Made by a program: the position numbers and the translations under genes. From Pseudocercospora fijiensis CIRAD86 (lineage: Eukaryota; Ascomycota; Dothideomycetes; Mycosphaerellales; Mycosphaerellaceae): 64,000 nucleotides of DNA. The stretch is taken from NCBI RefSeq assembly GCF_000340215.1, contig NW_006921532.1:5492573-5556572 (forward strand), read 5' to 3'. The notes beneath the pieces are model-generated. The model saw only the letters and a list, made by a program, of their open reading frames with translations, ran no database searches and had not been told where the DNA came from. How positions within the stretch are numbered: position 1 is the stretch's first letter; every line of letters starts with the position of its first letter. Below, piece after piece: positions 21,355-31,703 of this stretch.

Positions 21355-21948
21355 CAACAACAACAACAGCAGGACCACCATGTAACGATGCAACAATGAT
21401 GAGATGAAAAGACTCAAACGAATTCTCGGAGGAATTATCACGGCGGAGGAGTGAATGGCCGCCGCGTGGGCAAAAGACCGAAGAGATGTCATTCTGCATG
21501 CAGAAGGACTGCGGTGTACAAATGAAATGTCCAGTCTATTTACCACGCAAGTTACGACTTTCCTATATAGCGGCACAAAACCAAACGCTCCAAGTCTTAG
21601 AAAGAACGCTCATCATAAATCAATCAAACAGAAACCCTCATTCTAGTACTAAAGGCAAAAATCTGCTACATGTATGCTTTGGGGATCTGTTTCATATCGA
21701 ACCCGCTTCCAGCAGGCTTGCACGTTGAGGCTAGTGGTTGTTCGCAAGCTCATCAGAGTCATGGTCGTTGTGTTCGTGTGCCCAGTGGTTGCTTGCTTCT
21801 TCTCCAGGACCCCATGTCCATCACCCGATAAGCTTTCTTTCCACGGCGCTTACACACGTGTGGTGCAAACTTTCGTCCAGCTCAGCTCTCAGTCGTTTCG
21901 ACTTGTTGACGACGACAAAGTTGTTGAAAGATTCCATCTGCCGAAGTC
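21355..21948. other. Convergent intergenic region
   Basis: About 590 bp between the transporter and the proline-rich gene. Starts with a short CAA-rich run just after the transporter stop. Presumed 3' UTRs only. Confidence 0.5.
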
Positions 21949-22650
21949 CTATTCCGACCAATGTCGTTCCTCAATGCGTTCGAAATCTCCTTCGCATACA
22001 GGCTCGCGCTTGAAGACGTTCTTGAATGAAGACATGAAGCGTTTGACGAAGCCGGGAGAATCGGCGCCCTTGGTGTTCTGGAGATTTCCTCTGCTGCGAG
22101 GATACTCCTGCTGTCGAGATGCCATGGTACCCGGGAAGGCTGGCGCAGGTTTCACTTGTGGTTCGGCAATCGAGGTGGTGTGTTGGGCTTGCTTGTAGTC
22201 TGGCTCGTTGTGGAGAGGTTGCTGTGGTGGTGCATGCGCACGGTTGTTGACGAAAGCTGGGACTTGCGGTGCCGACTTTGGTCCTTGTGGAATCTTGATC
22301 GATTCGTAGGGTGATTTCGTTGGGGGTGCTGATATAGGAGCAGGCGGGATATAGACTCGCTCTCGGCTTGTATTCCACCCTACATCATTCTGCGGCGTCA
22401 GAAATCCGTTGGAATGTTGGCCACGCCCGATATCGTCTGTGTGCTGCGCAGCGTTCGCATCGAACGGCTCTTGATGTTTGACATCGCGCAAGGGTGATCT
22501 TGATCGTGTCATGGGCGGAACACGCACAAGAGTGTGTCCGTTTTGCTCCCAGGGTGGTAGTCTTGGGTGTTCGTGATGCCTCAACTCGTGGTATGCGGCA
22601 TGGTCGTTACGCCATGTGTCAGGCACCGCGCGCTCCAAAGTGACAGCCAT
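21949..22650 (-). CDS. Uncharacterised proline-rich protein with conserved-looking C-terminus
   Basis: Single exon, 233 aa from the ATG at 22650. Residues 1-190 are low-complexity and rich in Pro, His, Gln and Ser, with possible phosphorylation sites such as R-S-R-S-P-L. The last ~45 residues are different: S-P-G-F-V-K-R-F-M-S-S-F-K-N-V-F-K-R-E-P-V, then D-F-E-R-I-E-E-R-H-W-S-E at the very end. That basic amphipathic helix followed by an acidic, tryptophan-containing tail looks like the functional part, perhaps a membrane- or partner-binding tail. No signal peptide or membrane segment. I do not recognise a named family. The gene is head-to-head with the region upstream of the BIM1-like gene. 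Confidence 0.65.
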   Translation of the reverse strand: MAVTLERAVPDTWRNDHAAYHELRHHEHPRLPPWEQNGHTLVRVPPMTRSRSPLRDVKHQEPFDANAAQHTDDIGRGQHSNGFLTPQNDVGWNTSRERVYIPPAPISAPPTKSPYESIKIPQGPKSAPQVPAFVNNRAHAPPQQPLHNEPDYKQAQHTTSIAEPQVKPAPAFPGTMASRQQEYPRSRGNLQNTKGADSPGFVKRFMSSFKNVFKREPVCEGDFERIEERHWSE

Positions 22651-23868
22651 TTTGATAGATGCTCAATCTGCGAGAGTAGTCTGTGAGTGTTTTTGGAAGA
22701 TGGCCGCGAGTAGGCCGCATCGCAGTACTAGACTTATCCTCCAGAGAGTTTCAGACCCAGAGGCGACCTGCAGAAGATCAGGCGCCGCAATGCTGGCCCC
22801 GAGCAGCGCACGTTAGGTAACGTTGCGTTCGAGCATCCCGGAGAAAGCAGGCATCATGATAGGGCTTAGCTAGGTGGTCAACACGGTATGTTCAGCAAGA
22901 ACATGCGACCTGCTATATTTGATGAAATCGGCAGATGGAAGGGAACAATGGGGGGAACAAGCGCGTGCGAGGTCGTCTAAGTGATTGTTTTCACTGGATG
23001 ATCTGGCTATCAAGCCTGCCACACGCGAGTGCTGAGCGGCAGTATGGATGCTCTGAGGTGCGGCCGCATGAGGCACAGGACCAAGTCACCAAGGGCCAGC
23101 GTAGCCTGCGGCGTAGAAGGCCAAGGGTCAGCGTAACTTGGCCTGCGGCGCCGAATCTGCCTGGGCGGCAGACTGTTTGTAGGCAGCATATCTTCTCACC
23201 TAGAAATCGAATGAAGCCTTTAGCAAATAACGCTTTTCGAGGCATATGGGCAGACTCTCGTTTGGCGGGGAAGAAGGATGCATATATATGCCTCGGTATA
23301 TATCGTGTGAATGGAGGAGGAAGAGCAGCACCCACTTCTGCGCTTCGTTCAGCAACGACCGCAACCAGGCAACAAGGCACACCGGGACTAGCCGCCGCCG
23401 CCGAACCTTCATCCTTCTCGCCACTCTTATTTGTACCGCACGCAAGCATTCCGTCAGCATCTTCCCAGCCGGCGCCTATTAATCCTGCACTTGTGGAGCC
23501 AAGCCCAAACATGCTTCTATACAGCTTGTCTCTCACAAGCACCTTCACGGCCGGACCGACGTCTTGGCCTTGCAATGCCCAGTCGCCACGCACTCTTGCG
23601 TGAAATCACACCCTCACCCACGAGGAATCTAGCAGTGTAACTGTGTCCATCGCGCGCAGCATGGAGTGCACAGCTGTGATGATGGTGAGGCACTTCGAGG
23701 GTGCTGTGGTGCGGAAATGCAGGAAAGGAACTCTGATAAAGCATAGTATCTCTCAGGGACACCTCCCCCAACTACGCATTCATTGAGCCCATCAACACCG
23801 GCAGCAGAAGAATTCTGCCCCAAATCACGAAATCAAACCCAGCAGATTCGAGATTCCACACAGAAAGA
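22651..23868. other. Long intergenic region (1.2 kb)
   Basis: Between the divergent proline-rich (-) and BIM1-like (+) genes. Open frames of about 200 codons exist on both strands around 22,990-23,600, but the minus one starts only at GTG and neither shows family features. An imperfect duplicated segment with AAGGGCCAGCGTA-like cores lies at about 23,088-23,157. I list no gene here. Confidence 0.5.
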
Positions 23869-24702
23869 ATGAGAGGCCCAATACCCAACTTCTTGGCAAT
23901 CACAGCCTTCCTTCAATCCCTCACCTCAGCCCACATGGTCCTCACCTATCCAGGCTCCCGAGGAAATAATCTCCACCTGAACGGCACACCACCCGCCTTC
24001 AATCCCGAAACAGTCGGAATCGACTACTACGAGAACGGCACGCTTGGTTTCCCTTGGGGAATGCAATGGATGCACCCATGTACGCAAGCAATCTACCGCA
24101 AAACTTTCGCCAAAAAGGAAAAAAAAAGAAAATCACTAACTCACCATTCACCCAGGCGGCGGAATGTCTCTAACACACAACCGAACCCTCTGGCCCGTAT
24201 CAGGAGGCGCCATCTCCGTGCAACCCGGGTGGTTTCCGGGGCACAAAAAAGCCCTCTTCTACATCAACCTCGGGATCTCAGAACCCGGAGAATTCTCCCC
24301 TCCACCACATTACATGAACAATCTCGTACAAGCCTTCCAAATCATCGGGCCGAGCAATGTGGTGTACATGGCACAGTTCTGTCTACCTGAGGTCAAAATC
24401 CCTCCGGAGCTGGGATTGAAGAAAGGGGATAATGTCACGATCCAGGTGATTGAGACGGCGCAGCACGGGGCTAGTTTGTATACTGTAAGTTTATGGAAAC
24501 GACGATAGGGGGAGAGAGAGAGATTTGAGATCAAGATTGCTGATTTTTTTTTTTTTGGTTTTAGTGTGTGGATGTGACATTGGCAGATCCCGAAGAGGTC
24601 GTGCCCGTGACACCACAGAATTGCTACAACACTTCGAATCTGGAGTTCAGGAATGTTTATACCGCTCCGATTCCGCATGATCATGTGCAGGGGTATAGTT
24701 AG
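23869..24702 (+). CDS. BIM1-like secreted copper-binding protein (LPMO-like fold), three exons
   Basis: Exons 23869-24079, 24156-24484 and 24565-24702 give 225 aa; the second intron contains a run of 13 T. The signal peptide ends S-L-T-S-A and the next residue is His22 (H-M-V-L-T-Y-P-G), the N-terminal histidine used as a copper brace. Then come W-G-M-Q-W-M-H-P-C-G-G-M, V-S-G-G-A-I-S-V-Q-P-G-W, H-K-K-A-L-F-Y-I-N-L-G, Q-F-C-L-P-E-V and H-G-A-S-L-Y-T-C-V-D-V-T-L. That series is characteristic of the BIM1/X325 LPMO-like domain. Known members take part in copper acquisition and do not oxidise polysaccharides. Most known members have a GPI signal; here the product ends at Q-G-Y-S without a hydrophobic tail, so this one may be freely secreted. 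The fold call is confident. Confidence 0.87.
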
Positions 24703-25246
24703 GTTGTGGGACGATCGAACATCGGATTCCGGGTCTGGCCGGCATCGTTCAGCCAGGACAGTTGCCACGTTCCAGCGCTTCGACTAGACCTTACCTACGA
24801 TCTCAAGTACGACGCTTCAGTCTCCACGACCTCACCGAGTACCGCAACGCTTACCGAAGACGATGATCATCGGCCAGGAACGAATAGGGAGCGACAGGTT
24901 AAGATGCATCGCACCATCTACCAAATCCTATGCTGATCGTCGCGTCACAAATTCTCGAGAATAGACAGGTCAGATTTCGAATCGGGGGATGAAGAATTCG
25001 GTGATCTAAAAGGACGGTGTGATGCCCTCCCACCTTTTCTCGTCCAAGAAAAAAACTGTCATTGAGCAAACATGGGTCATCGTAATCTATATTACTATCA
25101 AGCGATCTAATGTATGTATCTATCGTATGTACACAGCAAGCCTTGCGACTCAAAACAACGGTCGTATGTACAAGATGACGTCTTCCACGTTTTAGTGATT
25201 ACTTTCCGTCCTTTATACAATGGTCTTCAGCGACAGCGGTCTTCAT
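24703..25246. other. Convergent intergenic region
   Basis: About 540 bp between the BIM1-like gene and the acidic-tailed gene. Some AT-rich stretches; no gene, repeat or RNA recognised. Confidence 0.5.
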
Positions 25247-26128
25247 TCAGTCGACATCATCCTCATCCACCACATCTGGATCCTCAAGCAAGATAGTCTC
25301 AGTACAAAAGTGGACGTCTTCTTCTTCTTCATCCTCCCCCTCAAAGGTTCTACAATCACCATCTTCTTCTTGCCCAGTAGCTTTATGACAACGAGGAATG
25401 GTAAAACGTGGAAAGTACCGGTGGTGCAACCTCAGCCGACTCGAACGACCACATAAAATCGATTTGAGCAAGATTCGGCCAAGGAATGTCTCAATCGAAG
25501 GAAATGCTGAACTGTGCATTGTCATCATGCAGGCGCCTCGTGCATTGCGGAAAGAGAGTAATGGCGAATCGGTCTTCAGTAGCCGACCCTGAGAGTCTGA
25601 CCACTCACTAGTGAGTGCTGTGGAGTGAGATTCACATTCAGATAGTGGCGAAATAGCCCGAACAGTGGATGTCGACTCAGTCTGACCAATAGGAGTCGTC
25701 TTGGCCCATTCAATGAGACGTCGGCTCTCACTTTTGTTTTTGAGCAGCGCCAAGGACGTCTCTCGAATCTGCTGTCCTCCAGGACCGTCGATGGTGGGAG
25801 GTGCATCGCGAGCAATTCCGCGACGAACTTTCCGCACCCGGATGATTGCACACGCCCTGTCCGCAAGTTCAGAAGCTAACGCTCGCAGTCCTGTCTGGAT
25901 GTGATCCTCCATGTCGGTTTTGTTCAATGGAGCAAGCACAGCAAGGCTGACTGGCGGCTCGGATCTATACTGATGGTGATCGTCAGATCGGATACGAAGG
26001 TACCGTTGTATCGAAGCTCGAAGCGCGGCAACCCGCCTTTCTGCGTCCACAGATGCTAGTCTCAATTTCCTCCTCCGGATTATCTCTGCCATTTCTTCTC
26101 GTGGTCGTCGAGGAAACGGAGTAGGCAT
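25247..26128 (-). CDS. Uncharacterised protein with acidic C-terminus
   Basis: 293 aa from the first ATG at 26128; the frame is open 12 codons further upstream from a TTG, and the 3' end of VIP1 is only 64 bp beyond the ATG. The N-terminal third is helical and very basic (E-I-I-R-R-R-K-L-R-L-A-S-V, then L-A-D-R-A-C-A-I-I-R-V-R-K-V-R-R-G-I). The C-terminus carries an acidic run of Glu followed by D-P-D-V-V-D-E-D-D-V-D. No domain recognised. Its start lies so close to VIP1's stop that its promoter would be inside the VIP1 3' end, so a misplaced start or a missed upstream exon is possible. The coding nature is likely but not certain. Confidence 0.5.
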   Translation of the reverse strand: MPTPFPRRPREEMAEIIRRRKLRLASVDAERRVAALRASIQRYLRIRSDDHHQYRSEPPVSLAVLAPLNKTDMEDHIQTGLRALASELADRACAIIRVRKVRRGIARDAPPTIDGPGGQQIRETSLALLKNKSESRRLIEWAKTTPIGQTESTSTVRAISPLSECESHSTALTSEWSDSQGRLLKTDSPLLSFRNARGACMMTMHSSAFPSIETFLGRILLKSILCGRSSRLRLHHRYFPRFTIPRCHKATGQEEDGDCRTFEGEDEEEEDVHFCTETILLEDPDVVDEDDVD

Positions 26129-26191
26129 ATCCGACAGCTCAACATCAGAATCGACTCGTGTCAACTCGCCAGCAATGTCCTGATCATCCTC

Positions 26192-29100
26192 CTAGTGTGC
26201 TGGTGCAATCTGGCTATCACCTTCAGCTTCGGATCTCACACTCTCAAACTCCTTGGTCTTCTCGGCTTCCGCATCCGCCTCCGCGTGTGCGTCGTCTGCT
26301 CCATCATGAGACAAAGTGTTGGCAAAAGCTTGCGGGTGACGCTCGGATAGATTGATCGCCGTGAAGGATTTCGGCAACTTCACCATCTGAAATTTGTCGC
26401 GAAGTGTCTGGAGTACCTCTTTCCATTCACCGTGCGCCGTCAAGGATCGGCGAGGAGCGCAGCCAATGCAGTGCTTGCTGTCAAGTTGCACATCAAGGGG
26501 ATCGAATGTATGACAGCCGGGGCTTATCGTGATGCGGATGCTGTATGTGTATGGTGCTTGAGGATCATTCAAGGCACAAGCTTCGGGGTCTTCGGATTCG
26601 TAGAGCTCGAAGCAGATCTGAGAGAGGTAGTCAAGCTCAGGAATGGCATTGCGTGCAATCTTGGTCTGAATGCCGCCTTCCAGAATGCAATTGAGGAGCG
26701 TGTAGATATGCGATTCTTTGGTGAAGTAGATGAACGACTTGGCGTCGTCAGAAGCTTGGGCCTCTTCCAAATCTTTGACAATCTCCTTAAGTAGAGGCAA
26801 GGACGTAAGAAGACCAATCTCGAGCTTCTCGGTGTCTGTAATGCCGTACTCCTGAGGACCGATGAAATCGAACAGGACTTTTGATAGCTTGTAGAGCTCG
26901 TTCAATTTCTCCAATCGCAGATCGTTCTTGACTTTGCTCTGTGCTGCTTGTACATTGCCCTTGTAAAGATTGAAATAGCTTGCTGATGGATCCTCGGAGG
27001 CAGTTGTAGCAGGTGCGCCAGCTGGAGGAACGGCCAAGTTCTTCGTAGCAGCCATGAGATCAGCGCTCTTACGCCTGAAGCCCAGCCGCTGTGAAAACGT
27101 TGGTTTTGTGCTTTCAACATCTTTGGCATCTTTCTTCGGCCGGGACAGATTGCCAGTGCTAGTCTCCATATTGGATGCAGCAGTATCACTTCGCTTTGGT
27201 GGCGGAAGCTGTAGTGTGTCCATGCCTGCGAGATCACCCTGAGTCGGATCGAGACCAGTGGCGGAGGCGTCGCCTGCAGGCGCTTGTCCTTCGTGGGTGT
27301 CGGCGAACTCCTCTCGCATGTTCTGACTTTCGGTACGCTTTAGGCAACCTCCAGCTTCTGATTCATCGTCTTCGCTCAAGATCGATTGGCTAGGAGTGAA
27401 CACCCATTCGAGAAAAGGCCTGTTGTGAAGAGCATCGAACTTCATGGTGTCGTAGAGCTCGCTGACCTTGCTAGGATCGACCTTCTCGGCATCCGTGAAT
27501 TCGTTAAATAGCTTTTCCCATCGCTCCTTGAATAGCTCAGCATCTTCCCCTGTGCACCAACGTGGCTGAATGATGTTTGCCTGAGCTTCGGTCGATGAGA
27601 TGTCTGTGCCGTTTTTGGAAGAAGGCGAAGGACTCTTGGCTCCAGGAATACCGTTGGCGAGTCCTGATTCGTTGCCGCGATTGGCTCCGTTCGGACTCTT
27701 CTGAATCTTCTCCAGACTAGACACAGCTTCTGAGCCTCGAAGTCTAGTGAAATTGTATCGCATGACTCTGCGATGAAACTTCATTAATTCCACGACGCGG
27801 CGCACGACGAGATATGGCTCTGGCGTGCCATCTTTTGGCCAAGCAAACTGCTCTGGAGCCTGATGCCCTTTACGAAGCAGGCCTTTCAGCTTCTTCTTGA
27901 CTCTGTCCATCTCATCCTTGGCTGCGTTTGAATCATCGAGCAGGTCCTTACGCACACGGATCTGCTCGGGCTCGACCTCTTTTTGCTCCAAGAAGGCCGC
28001 AGCAAAGATTTGCGCAGAGGTCGTCACTCGGCGCTCAGATGATGTATATATGGATACATCGTCGAGGACGCAACGATTCATAAGCAGCATGTCGTTACGC
28101 ATGTTCTCGCCAAGGTCTGTTGCTTGGTACCTCGCAGAGTGCGTGGGCTCTCCTCCCCATTTCATGACGAGCTGCAACTTGTCCAACACGAGATTCTGAT
28201 CAGCAGCAGCGTGTCGCGACATAGTGATCTCCGGTATAGAATCACTCCGCGACATAGCTCGCGCTCCTGGTGGACCTGTCGAGTCGTTGACCTCAGCAAA
28301 CTCTACCGGTCTCGTCGGCTCTCCTAATGTGTCGACGCCAAGCTTCTTTCGCCATTCTTCCGCGTCGCTTGGCTCGGTGGACTCGACCATAGGAACACTC
28401 TGCTTGCGCTCCTTCTTCTCCTTCTTCTCCTTCTTCTCCTTCTTCTCCTTCTTCTTGTCACCATCCTCACCATCCTTCTGATTCTCGTCTTGCTGCTCGT
28501 CTTTGCCCTCCTTCGGCTTCTTGAACATGGGCTTGATTTGGACTTTGGTCCCCGGCCAAGCGCCTTTCTTGGCAAGTGCGTTCTGGAGCGTGCGTAGCTT
28601 GTTCATATCTTCGACACCTTCCGACATGGCTTGGCGCACGGCTTGCTGGACACTATGCAACGCGGCTTCGCCGACGAGGAGAACTTCTTCCTGATGACCC
28701 TTCAGGAGGTCGACGAAAGGCTTGGTATGGAAAGTGAACTTGAACTTCTGCTTTGGCGTACGGTCAGCATGTCTGATGACTGCCACCATACCTTTCAGCT
28801 TCCACTGGCTTTTCGCGGCTGGAGCTGGGAGTATAGAAGGTGCTTCGGAGTAAGCGACAGATTCGAGATCCGAAGACACAGGACGACCATTTTCTTCATT
28901 TTTGAGGTTGTCGATGTGCGACGGCACAGCGGGTGGAGGTAGAACATGCTCGCTCTTATCGTTGTGTAGGGACCGCGCACGGCTACGCAAAGATCCTGAG
29001 CGCTCTAGATCACGCTCCAAAGTCGATGGGGATGTGATTGGACTAGTTGTACCGCTTGGGCTTTTGATCGAATGTGGATGTCCGACCTTGTGAGCTGCAT

Positions 29101-31361
29101 GATGGACATGGTCGCGGAGCTGAGAGATGCTTCTACTTCTCAAGACGTCTTTGAGCGCCCCACGATGACCACTAGTCGGAGCCTCGCCCTCTCTACCAAA
29201 CGTAGGCTTCTTTTGCAGGGAGCCATCGGGCACGGAAGTTGGTGGCAGCATCATTCGTCCATGGTCTGGATCTTCAGGCTCGACCGGAGTCGCGCGTCCA
29301 TCCCACTTCATCTTCTCGCTGATGAACATGCCCTTGAGGATTCTTGCAGCATTGTCGTAGTAGTCATTGTTATCCTTGACAAAGCTCCAGCCATTGACAT
29401 CGATTACGAAGCTCTGATTGTCGACTCTGAGAAGGTCAAATCCACACACTCGCTGACCAAATCCTCTTGCAATCTTGGCAGCCATGACGCGCTCTTCGGC
29501 AGTCAGCTTCGTAACGTAGCGGATTTCCTTGCCATTCGGATTACGCTTGACAACACCATCCACCACGGGAGACTTGCGGGTTTCAGCATGGCAGAAGTCT
29601 TCGCCGACCGTGTAGGCCTTCACATCCTCGGCATTCTCCACCTTAAGGAACTGCTCGTAGATGTACGATCCATCTGGTTCCGTTATGGCCTTGGGAATGA
29701 CTAAGCTGCTGTCCTTTTCGCTGGATTTGTTGTTGATCTTCCGGAAGAGTCGTCGACCGCCTCCACCTTGAGATTTAGGATAGTAGATGTTGATATTGTG
29801 GTCTTCACCACTGGTGGGCTTTTCAACGAAAGGCTTGCGCAATTTCTTGCCATCTACCACGAGAGTATCGTTATCTTCTTCCATGTGTACATCCATGGGA
29901 GGTGGACAGCCACCACCGCGGCCGTCTTCAGATCCAATCAATTCGACCTGAGTAAGCTGCTTCATTCGTGCGGCAATGTCGGCCGTCAGTGCGACTGGCC
30001 CACCATCGCGATTGACCTCAAGGCGTTCTGGTGTCGGTACACCCAGCTTATCCAATATCATCAGACACATGCGTCTATCCCACAGCACAGTTTGCATTGG
30101 TAAGTCATTTACGCAAAAAGGTCGACGCAGCTTAGCGTATGCAATAGCTTTTTCCAAGGGAAAGCCATCGCTGAAGAAGGATATAAGGAAGTCGCAAACC
30201 GGCCAATTCTCGACATTCTCGTCGAGGATGACTTTGTCTCCGAAGATGATAACATCGAATTCATTATCCTTACCAACGAGTCGGTTGAGGATATTCCTAG
30301 AAGGCTTGCTTCTGGCTTTGGAATCTAATGCGCAAATTCCAATGGTTCCAATCCTGTTGGGATGATTACTGTTCAATGTCGAACGATCCATAGATTGCGC
30401 GGCGCTGGTCGGGTTGCTGGTCGACACTCGTGCAGATGTGCCAGGCGTCCTACCGCGAATGGTCCGACCCTGTCTTGACTGTTGTTGACTGGGCGGCGGC
30501 GCCGGCGGCGAGGAAGGAGTGTTACTGAGGGAGCCTGACGAGTTGCCAGACTGGGCGCCTGAATTGTTGTGTATGTATGCATCTCTTAATGGTCCGCTCA
30601 GCGAAGGCGACAGAGCTCCATCCTTGCTCTGTGTGGTGACGGAAAGGGTTTGAGTGGCGGTGGTGGTGCGATCGGAGCCTTCTTGCTTGGCTGTATCTTC
30701 AGGGTCAGTCTCAATGGCCGCTTCCAGCGCATCAAGGACACACAAACCATCATGGTCCGAAGCCCCGCCCACCGAGCTTGGGCCTGGGGTAGCATGTCAG
30801 TATTTCGAGTATATGCAGCAATGCTTTTGTGTGATACATACCACTCGTCATGGCACTCTTCCCACTGCCGTATAGCGAAGAGAAAGACATTCTGTGGCTG
30901 TCCAAGTCGGCGTCTGTTCGTCTCGTGCTGCTGGGAATGCGGGAGTCGGGGAGAGTGCCTTTGCGAATTGCTTCGAGGGCACCCGCGATCTCGTCGGAAT
31001 CGGCCATGTTGGAGCCAATGTGAGCTATGGCGGGCGGCTGAGGGCCTCTTGGCTGGTGTGAGTTAGTGGTCGTCGGCGAGAGGAGAGTCGCGGACAATCG
31101 CCGGCAGGCAGTTTGGTAGCGAGAATGAGGCTTTGTCGTGGTAGTGTTGCTGGGCGGTGGCATAGAAATACTGGCACGATCGGTCTCGCCGACGGTAGTG
31201 TCTATGTCGGCATGTCGTGCCTTGCGACTGTTGGATGCCGTCGAAGCGGATAGTGCGTGGGCGTGGGCGTGGGCGTGGGCGGAGGAATGCGACGGGGTGG
31301 AGTCCTGCGAGGTGCTTCTGGTCAAAATGAATGAGTTGGGACGCTGGGACGAGGAAGCCAT
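26192..31361 (-). CDS. VIP1: VIP1/PPIP5K inositol hexakisphosphate and diphosphoinositol-pentakisphosphate kinase
   Basis: Exons 31361-30842 and 30783-26192 with a 58-bp GTATGT...CCCCAG intron give 1,703 aa; an inner ATG in exon 1 (M-A-D-S-D-E-I) could be the start instead. After a ~315-residue low-complexity leader, an ATP-grasp kinase begins with I-G-T-I-G-I-C-A-L-D-S-K near 318; D-F-C-H-A-E-T-R-K lies near 569 and V-I-D-V-N-G-W-S-F-V-K near 635. The histidine-acid-phosphatase domain starts at A-V-I-R-H-A-D-R-T-P-K-Q (RHADR at 844-848), and T-K-E-S-H-I-Y further down carries its second histidine. A Lys/Glu-rich insert (K-K-E repeats) sits inside the phosphatase domain. The enzyme makes and breaks 1-pyrophosphate groups on InsP6/InsP7 and influences polarity, phosphate sensing and microtubules in fungi. 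Divergent from UTP21. Confidence 0.95.
28411..28457. repeat. Trinucleotide/hexanucleotide repeat in VIP1 coding region
   Basis: A run of alternating CTT/CTC units on the plus strand, which on the coding strand encodes repeated Lys-Lys-Glu. It is in frame, so length change would alter only the insert in the phosphatase domain. Confidence 0.85.
31255..31281. repeat. GCGTGG tandem repeat in VIP1 exon 1
   Basis: About four tandem GCGTGG/GTGGGC units that encode alternating His-Ala on the minus strand. In frame, expected to be polymorphic. Confidence 0.8.
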
Positions 31362-31703
31362 CCCTCTGCCTCGCCCTCTCCCTCTCCCTCTCCCTCTCCC
31401 GCCCGTCCGGGTAGTGACCGCGAGAACGAGAGCGAAACGAGCAGTGGCGATGGAGTGAGTGAAGGTGTGCTGCAAGGCCGGAGTCAGGCTGCGTCCTGTT
31501 TGCGCCGCAGTGCTGTACTAAGTCTCCCGGCCTTTTCGCCCAGATTTCTTCATATGGACCCACGTCCCAATTCGAATGAAATATGCATAAACGCAATCCC
31601 CGTTAAGCCCGATTAGTGCAACTCTATTTGGCAGCTGGATTCGAAACTTTTCGCCGGCACAGCACAGGCACCGCGAGAATTGAGACGCGACAGCTGGGCG
31701 ACG
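31362..31703. promoter_or_regulatory. Divergent promoter region of VIP1 and UTP21
   Basis: 342 bp between the two ATGs. It contains a CCCTCT tandem repeat (about 31,371-31,399 including a few bases before this interval's visible core), a typical polypyrimidine fungal promoter tract. No specific factor site identified. Confidence 0.5.
31371..31400. repeat. CCCTCT tandem repeat upstream of VIP1
   Basis: About four to five CCCTCT units, directly upstream of the chosen VIP1 start codon. Read in frame it would encode Gly-Arg repeats, but no ATG precedes it in that frame, so I treat it as 5' UTR or promoter. Confidence 0.75.

Noticed and set aside
22991..23593. 200-codon minus-strand ORF
   Set aside because: It starts at GTG only, with no ATG in a useful place and no recognisable sequence.
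28324..28575. Arg-rich ORF antisense/off-frame to VIP1
   Set aside because: It is a shifted reading of the Lys/Glu trinucleotide repeat in VIP1.
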